A stretch of DNA of 64,000 bases from JANQQN01 sp964519665 (GTDB taxonomy: Bacteria > Myxococcota > Kuafuiibacteriia > Kuafuiibacteriales > Kuafuiibacteriaceae). Every line of letters begins with the position of its first letter. The stretch's first letter is position 1. A model generated the notes under the pieces. That model was not told the DNA's origin. It did not search any database and saw nothing but the letters and a program-made list of their open reading frames with translations. Shown piece by piece: positions 59,876 to 64,000 of the stretch. The translations under genes were made by a program, and so were the position numbers. The stretch is taken from positions 30,413-94,412 of the forward strand of contig CAZFIV010000019.1 of the NCBI GenBank assembly GCA_964519665.1, read 5' to 3'.

Positions 59876-62800
59876 ATGACGGCGCTGTTTCTCAGTCATT
59901 CGAGCAAAGACGACACGCACGCGAGCGCATTGGGGGCGTGGTTCAAAGCGAACGAGGTGCCCGAGGTCTTCATCGACCACGAGAGCATTCCAGGGGCGAC
60001 CAGCTGGGCCGATGCGCTGCGCGACAAGCTCGGCGCCAGCCGAGTAGTGGCCTGCCTCGTGACCGAGAACTGGCTCGCCTCCGACGAGTGCAACAGCGAG
60101 TTTCTGGCCGCCTGGTACATGGGTAAACGCATCCTTCCGCTCTTCGCGCGGGCGGCGGTCACGCCCCTCGACGACCGCGCAAGCAAACGGCTGGCCCGCA
60201 TCTCCGCCGAGTTACAGGGGCTCGATGTGGCGCCGTACTTCGATGCCGCGGGCGGCTTCGACATCACGAACGACGAAGCCGCGGCGTCGGCCCTTCGGAA
60301 GGCGCTGCGGGCCGCGGGGGCGGTGTCGGGCGTGGGCCTCGACCCGTACGCGTTCGAGATCGACCGCGACCTTCGGCCCATGCCCTTTCCGGGCCTCGCG
60401 TCGTTCGGCGACGAGGACGCCGACGCCGCCTTGTTCTTCGGGCGCAGCCGGGCCCTGGTCGACACGTTGCAGGCCTTGCGCTCGATCCGCGCCGCGCCGG
60501 TCGAGACGAGCGATGACGAACCCGATGACGCCGGTGCGCCAACACATCATGCGCATCCCGCCATGGCACATCCCGCGGGGGCGCATCCTGCTGAGGCACA
60601 TGCCGATGGTGCGCATGCCGATGCTGCGCATGCCGATGGTGCGCATGCCGATGGTGCGCACGCCGCTGGGGCGCACGCCGCTGGGGCGCATGCCGCTGGG
60701 GCGCATGCCGCTGGGGCGCATGCCGCTGGGGCGCATGCCGATGGGGCGCATCCTGCCGGGACGCATGCCGATGGGGCGCATCCCGCGGGGGCGCGGTCCG
60801 CGAACGACGGAGAGCGAGATGACGAGAGCGCGCCGAGACCTCCGGCGCGTCTCGTTCGTCCCCGTCTTCCGAGGGCCCGAAAGCCCCCGTTGGTGATCTT
60901 GGGCGCGTCGGGGGCGGGCAAGTCGTCGCTCATGAAGGCCGGCGTCATCCCGCGCTTACGGCGCGNNNNNNNNNNNNNNNNNNNNNNNNNNNNNNNNNNN
61001 NNNNNNNNNNNNNNNNNNNNNNNNNNNNNNNNNNNNNNNNNNNNNNNNNNNNNNNNNNNNNNNNNGGGGCGGGCAAGTCGTCGCTCATGAAGGCCGGCGT
61101 CATCCCGCGCTTACGGCGCGAGGCGCCGGCGTGGATTCCGCTGCGGGCCTTTCGGCCCGGCGCCGACCCGCTCCTCAACTTCGCGCAGGCGGTCACCCAG
61201 ACGCTCGAAGACTTCGGCGTCAAAGAGGCCCATGGCACGCTCCGCCGCGACCTGCTGGCGGTCTGGCAAGGCGCGTCGCGCGACGCCGAGACCCGCGCGC
61301 TCACCGAAGCCGGCTGGCAGGCGCTGCGTCGCCGCATCGACATCGAAGGGCAGCGCCTGCGCACCCAGGCGCACCGGCCCGAAGCCACGCTGCTGCTCAG
61401 CGTCGACCAGGGCGAAGAGCTCGCGCGATCCGAAGGCGATAGCGGCGACGCGTTCGCCGATTACTTGCGGGCGGCGCTCGCTTCAACCGATGTCCAGTGG
61501 CAGATGGTGCTGACCGTCCGCAGCGATAGCTTCGGCGAGCTTCAGGGCCACCCCCGCTTTCGGGGCCTCGAATTCAAGGTCTATGACCTTCGTCCACTGC
61601 CGGTCTTCCGGTTTGACAACGTGATCGAAGAGCCGGCGCGGCGTTACGGCATTCAGGTCGACCCCGAGCTGGCCGATGCCCTGGCGGGGGATGCGCCCGA
61701 GCAAGACGCCTTGCCCCTGCTCGCGTTCGCCCTGCAGCAGCTGTGGGAACAGTTTCACAGATCGGGCAAGCTCACCGCAAAGGACTACGAGTCGATGGAC
61801 GGGCTCAAGGGCCTGATCCGGGATGCCGCCGAGCGAGCCCTGTTCGACCTGCTGCCTGGCGATCCCCTCCTCACCGGTAGTGGCGTGCGAAAGTCGGCGG
61901 ATGCGCTGGGGGCGCGCACCTTCGTGCCGGCGCTGGTCGACCTGAACGACAAGGGCGAGGTCATCCGCCGCGAAGCGGAGTGGGAGAAGTTCGACGGGGA
62001 TAGCCAAGCTCTCTTACTGCGGTTCGAGCGGTGGCGCCTGGTGGTGAAAAAGACGGACGAGGGCAGGGTCGAAGTGGCCCACGAAGCGCTGCTTCGCACC
62101 TGGGACCGGCTCTCGACGTGGCTCGACCCGGAACGCGAGCGGCTCGAGGCCCTCCGCGGGCTGAAGGCCGCCGCCCGCACCTGGCTCGTGCGCGGGCAGA
62201 CCGAAGGCGACCTGGTGCACTTCGACGAACGCTTGCGAGAAGCGGCGGCGCTACCGGCATTGCCCCGCTACGGCGAGCAGCTCGTCGAGGATGACCGCCG
62301 CTACCTCGAGGCGTGCGAAAAGGCCGAGGCCACCCGACGAGGGGCGCAGCGCCGACAGCGGTGGATCGTCATTGCTTTGGTCGCGACGGTGGTCTTGGCG
62401 ACGATGGCGTTCGTCTTTCGAAAGCCGCTGGACACTGCGTGGACCTCGCGCGCGTTCTGGATGTACGCCCAATCTGGCGCGACGCTGAAGCCGGGCGATG
62501 TTTTTCAAGACTGTGACTCTTCGTTGACCCCGCCGCTCTGCCCGAAGATGGTCGTTGTCCCTCGTTGCGTCCCCAAGATGGGTTGCGATTTCGAGATGGG
62601 CGAAGGGGAAGACCGACACCCCGTCAGCATCGCCGAGCCGTTTGCTATGGGCCAAACCGAGGTGACCTTCGACGAGTGGCAGGTCTGCGTCGAGCGAGGC
62701 CCTTGTCAGCCCAAGGATGATGCAGGTTGGGGTGAGGGCCGCCGGCCGATCATCTACGTCAGCCACCGCGATGCGGCTGAATATGCGGCGTGGCTGTCGG

Positions 62801-63243
62801 AGATGACGGGCAAGGCGTATCGCCTGCCTTCTGAGGCCGAATGGGAGTACGCCGCCCGAGCCGGTACAACCACACGTTACTCTTGGGGCGACGACGTCGG
62901 CACGAACCGGGCGAATTGCGACGGCTGCGGCAGCGAATGGGACGACGAGTCCACCGCGCCGGTGGCTTCGTTCGAGCCCAACGAATTCGGTTTGTACGAT
63001 GTTCACGGCAACGTTTGGGAATGGGTCGAGGACTGCTGGCACGCGACTTACGACGGCGCGCCAACCGACGGCAGTGCTTGGCTTAATTCCGACCAGACAG
63101 ATTGTTCCAAAGCCGTGGTCCGCGGCGGCTCGTGGTACGGCGAACCGAATAGCGTTCGGTCCGCCTTCCGGTACGGGATCGCGCGCGACGGCCAGGACGA
63201 CAGCCTCGGCTTTCGTATCGCCCGGACGCTTTCCGACCGGTAG
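59876..63243 (+). CDS. TIR-STAND NTPase-FGE protein, DGR target protein 2 (crosses the 60966-61065 gap)
   Basis: Read as one gene: TIR domain from ATG 59876 (ALFLSHSSKDDTHASALGAW; Glu75 in WLASDECNSEF), then a His-rich linker, then STAND (Walker A LGASGAGKSSLMKAG; Walker B LLLSVDQGEELA), one membrane helix (VIALVATVVLATMAFVF) and the FGE/C-lectin domain (FEMGEGEDRHPVSIAEPFAM, YRLPSEAEWEYAARAG, HGNVWEWVEDCWH) ending in VR2. The downstream frame is shifted because of the 100-N gap. The 55 bp before the gap equal the 55 bp after it, so joining the ends gives about 1070 residues in one frame. The architecture is the same as target protein 1, without the inserted element and with an added 80-residue His-rich linker. 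Confidence 0.85.
60551..60790 (+). repeat. 16 x 15-bp tandem repeat encoding AHxxG units
   Basis: 240 bp, 16 units of 15 bp, coding AHPAG, AHADG or AHAAG pentapeptides with one His per unit in 16 places (one has Thr-His). It lies between the TIR domain and the STAND domain of target protein 2. The paralogue has no such segment. Tandem identity (five AHAAG units in a row) indicates recent slippage or expansion. Confidence 0.95.
60966..61065. other. Assembly gap (100 N) inside target gene 2
   Basis: The 55 bases before the gap (60911-60965) are identical to the 55 after it (61066-61120). The two contig ends overlap, so the gap length is spurious and the reading frame is restored by merging them. 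Confidence 0.95.
63112..63231 (+). repeat. DGR variable repeat 2 (VR2)
   Basis: 120 bp at the 3' end of target gene 2, co-linear with the TR. Thirteen substitutions, all at template A (for example AAC to TAC, AAC to GGC, ATC to TTC, AGG to GGG, AAC to ATC), and one other: C59523 to G, shared with VR1, in the initiation region. The substitution pattern is different from VR1. Confidence 0.95.
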
Positions 63244-63251
63244 GTCGCAAA
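63230..63251. promoter_or_regulatory. DGR hairpin downstream of VR2
   Basis: TTTCCGACC, loop GGTA, GGTCGCAAA. The stem is the same as after VR1, with a loop that also fits the GRNA rule although one base differs; the stop codon is again within it. Confidence 0.8.
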
Positions 63252-63660
63252 TGTTTGTTATCACAGCCGCCCTGCAGTATCCCGGAGGCTGGGTTCGGCG
63301 CTGGGTGGTCGGAAAGCTTACCCCTTTAACCTTATCCCCTTTACCCCCTGTCAGCAGGGCGGTCGATCGGCCTGAGCGTTTCGAGGCGCACCCTCTGACG
63401 CCGGCGAAGCCGGCGCGCTGATTTTTCGCCATGCCCGCTAAAAACCCTTATAAGGCCGGACTGGGTCCTGCGAAGCGATGACCGATTCATGCTGTGCGAA
63501 CGCGGCAGCCGGCGCGCCGTTTCGGCGAGGACCCTGAGAACGTTCAAGCCCGCATCCGCGGCCCCAACAGCGAGCCGCTGCTCCGATGGGGCCGACCGCG
63601 TCCTCGCCGCCCCCACCCTCGCCGCCGTTTTCGCCAAAGACCGCAGACGCGGTCGACTCG
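63244..63660 (+). pseudogene. Decayed avd start joined to a frameshifted DUF4351 segment
   Basis: The about 190 bases after VR2 match those after VR1, including the AAGCTTACCCCTTTAACC segment. An avd-like start follows at ATG 63431 (MPAKNPYKAGLGPAKR, then a stop). The sequence then jumps to a copy of the DUF4351 segment: RRFGEDPENVQARI in one frame and DRVLAAPTLAAVFAKD in another, ending about 63650. It is thus a broken cassette junction. Confidence 0.75.
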
Positions 63661-63699
63661 GTCGCCGTCACGCAGCACGGCGAGACGAGATACCCAAGG

Positions 63700-63905
63700 G
63701 CGCCATGCCCGCTCGCTCGGCATGACTGAACACCAAAGCGCGCCATGCAAGCTCGCCTGTCATGACCGAATACCAAAAGGCGCCATGCCCGCTCGCTCGG
63801 CATGACTGAATACCAAAGGGCGGCACGCAAGCGCGCTTGGCATGACTGAATACCGAAGCGAGCCAGCAAGCTCGCCTGTCATGACCGAATAGCGAAGAAC
63901 GCCAT
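63700..63905. repeat. 40-bp tandem repeat array
   Basis: Five units of about 40 bp (starting near 63701, 63741, 63781, 63821 and 63861, with a partial sixth at 63900) with a core like GCCATGCCCGCTCGCTCGGC and CATGACTGAATACCAAAG. Arms CATGCC and GGCATG inside the units form hairpins. No spacers are present, so it is not CRISPR. It lies downstream of the decayed cassette. Confidence 0.85.
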
Positions 63906-64000
63906 GCCGAACCGAAATCAGCGCGGCCGTCCGATGGTCGCCGCAGCGTTTCCAATGCAGTCATGGCGTCATGACGAAGCCTCGAACCGCATGGCACCTG
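63906..64000. other. Window end, no gene seen
   Basis: The last bases continue the repeat-rich, gene-poor region. No reading frame with protein character was recognised. Confidence 0.4.

Noticed and set aside
60225..60896. Met/Arg-rich open frame across the His-repeat region
   Set aside because: It is the shifted frame of the 15-bp repeat array within target gene 2; the TIR-STAND frame explains the conserved domains.
63700..63905. CRISPR-like array
   Set aside because: Units abut with no variable spacers, and no cas gene is present in the window.
1..64000. tRNA, rRNA, prophage or insertion-sequence transposase genes
   Set aside because: None was recognised by eye on either strand; small RNAs without conserved structure cannot be ruled out.

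Overview
This is a GC-rich, densely coded window. I infer a predatory-type deltaproteobacterial lineage (Myxococcota or Bradymonadota-like). The grounds are secreted lipoproteins with Asp-Ala-Gly-rich or Cys-rich linkers, TPR and CHAT proteins, STAND NTPases and many ATP-grasp enzymes. No rRNA, tRNA, transposase or phage structural gene was recognised. Two 100-N assembly gaps lie at 5262-5361 and 60966-61065; both fall inside genes and both look closed or nearly closed.

Region 1 (1-19.2 kb) is mostly ordinary chromosome. It holds the end of an ABC-type substrate-binding protein, a small zinc-ribbon membrane protein, a minus-strand enoyl-CoA hydratase / MFS / lipoprotein run, a repeat-rich Gly/Pro protein, a histidine phosphatase, a GNAT-nitrilase fusion and an RTX-repeat protein. 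A long minus-strand run (19.2 to 10.4 kb) follows: esterase, SDR, membrane protein, methyltransferase, soluble chemotaxis receptor, L,D-transpeptidase-like protein, TPR protein and SDR.

Region 2 (18-32 kb) is a concentrated peptide/amide-ligase locus. It has a GCS2-type carboxylate-amine ligase fused to CBS domains, an aspartoacylase/AstE-type amidohydrolase, three related ATP-grasp ligases plus a RimK-like one, a cyanophycinase (S51)-like protein, three alpha/beta-hydrolase esterases and a glycogen-synthase-type glycosyltransferase. I infer a dedicated pathway that joins carboxylates and amines by ATP-dependent ligation and later trims or remodels the product; the product is unknown.

Region 3 (32-41 kb) carries a double nucleotidyltransferase, a Panacea/YwgA-like protein coupled to a proteasome-type Ntn hydrolase, a 1364-residue TPR-CHAT protease and a TerB-like protein, which looks like a conflict or stress island. 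Region 4 (41-54 kb) returns to metabolism and secreted proteins: a molybdopterin oxidoreductase, a CaiB/AMACR-type protein, lipoproteins, an AraC-type membrane regulator, a haloalkane-dehalogenase-like lipoprotein broken by an in-frame TAG, an outer-membrane protein and a class V aminotransferase.

Region 5 (54-64 kb) is the highlight: a diversity-generating retroelement (DGR). Two TIR-STAND-transmembrane-FGE/C-lectin-fold proteins end in 120-bp variable repeats (57409-57528 and 63112-63231). Both match a 120-bp template repeat at 59410-59529, and all 28 base changes within the AAY-rich core (15 and 13) fall on template adenines. An Avd gene and a reverse transcriptase lie between them, and each variable repeat is followed by a GRNA-loop hairpin. 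The reverse transcriptase is interrupted by copies of a about 70-bp palindrome-containing element whose stem co-varies between its three copies. A third copy is inserted in frame into the first TIR-STAND gene. The region therefore looks like a hypervariable, NLR-like receptor system, possibly with a now-frozen mutator, and its downstream edge is decaying.
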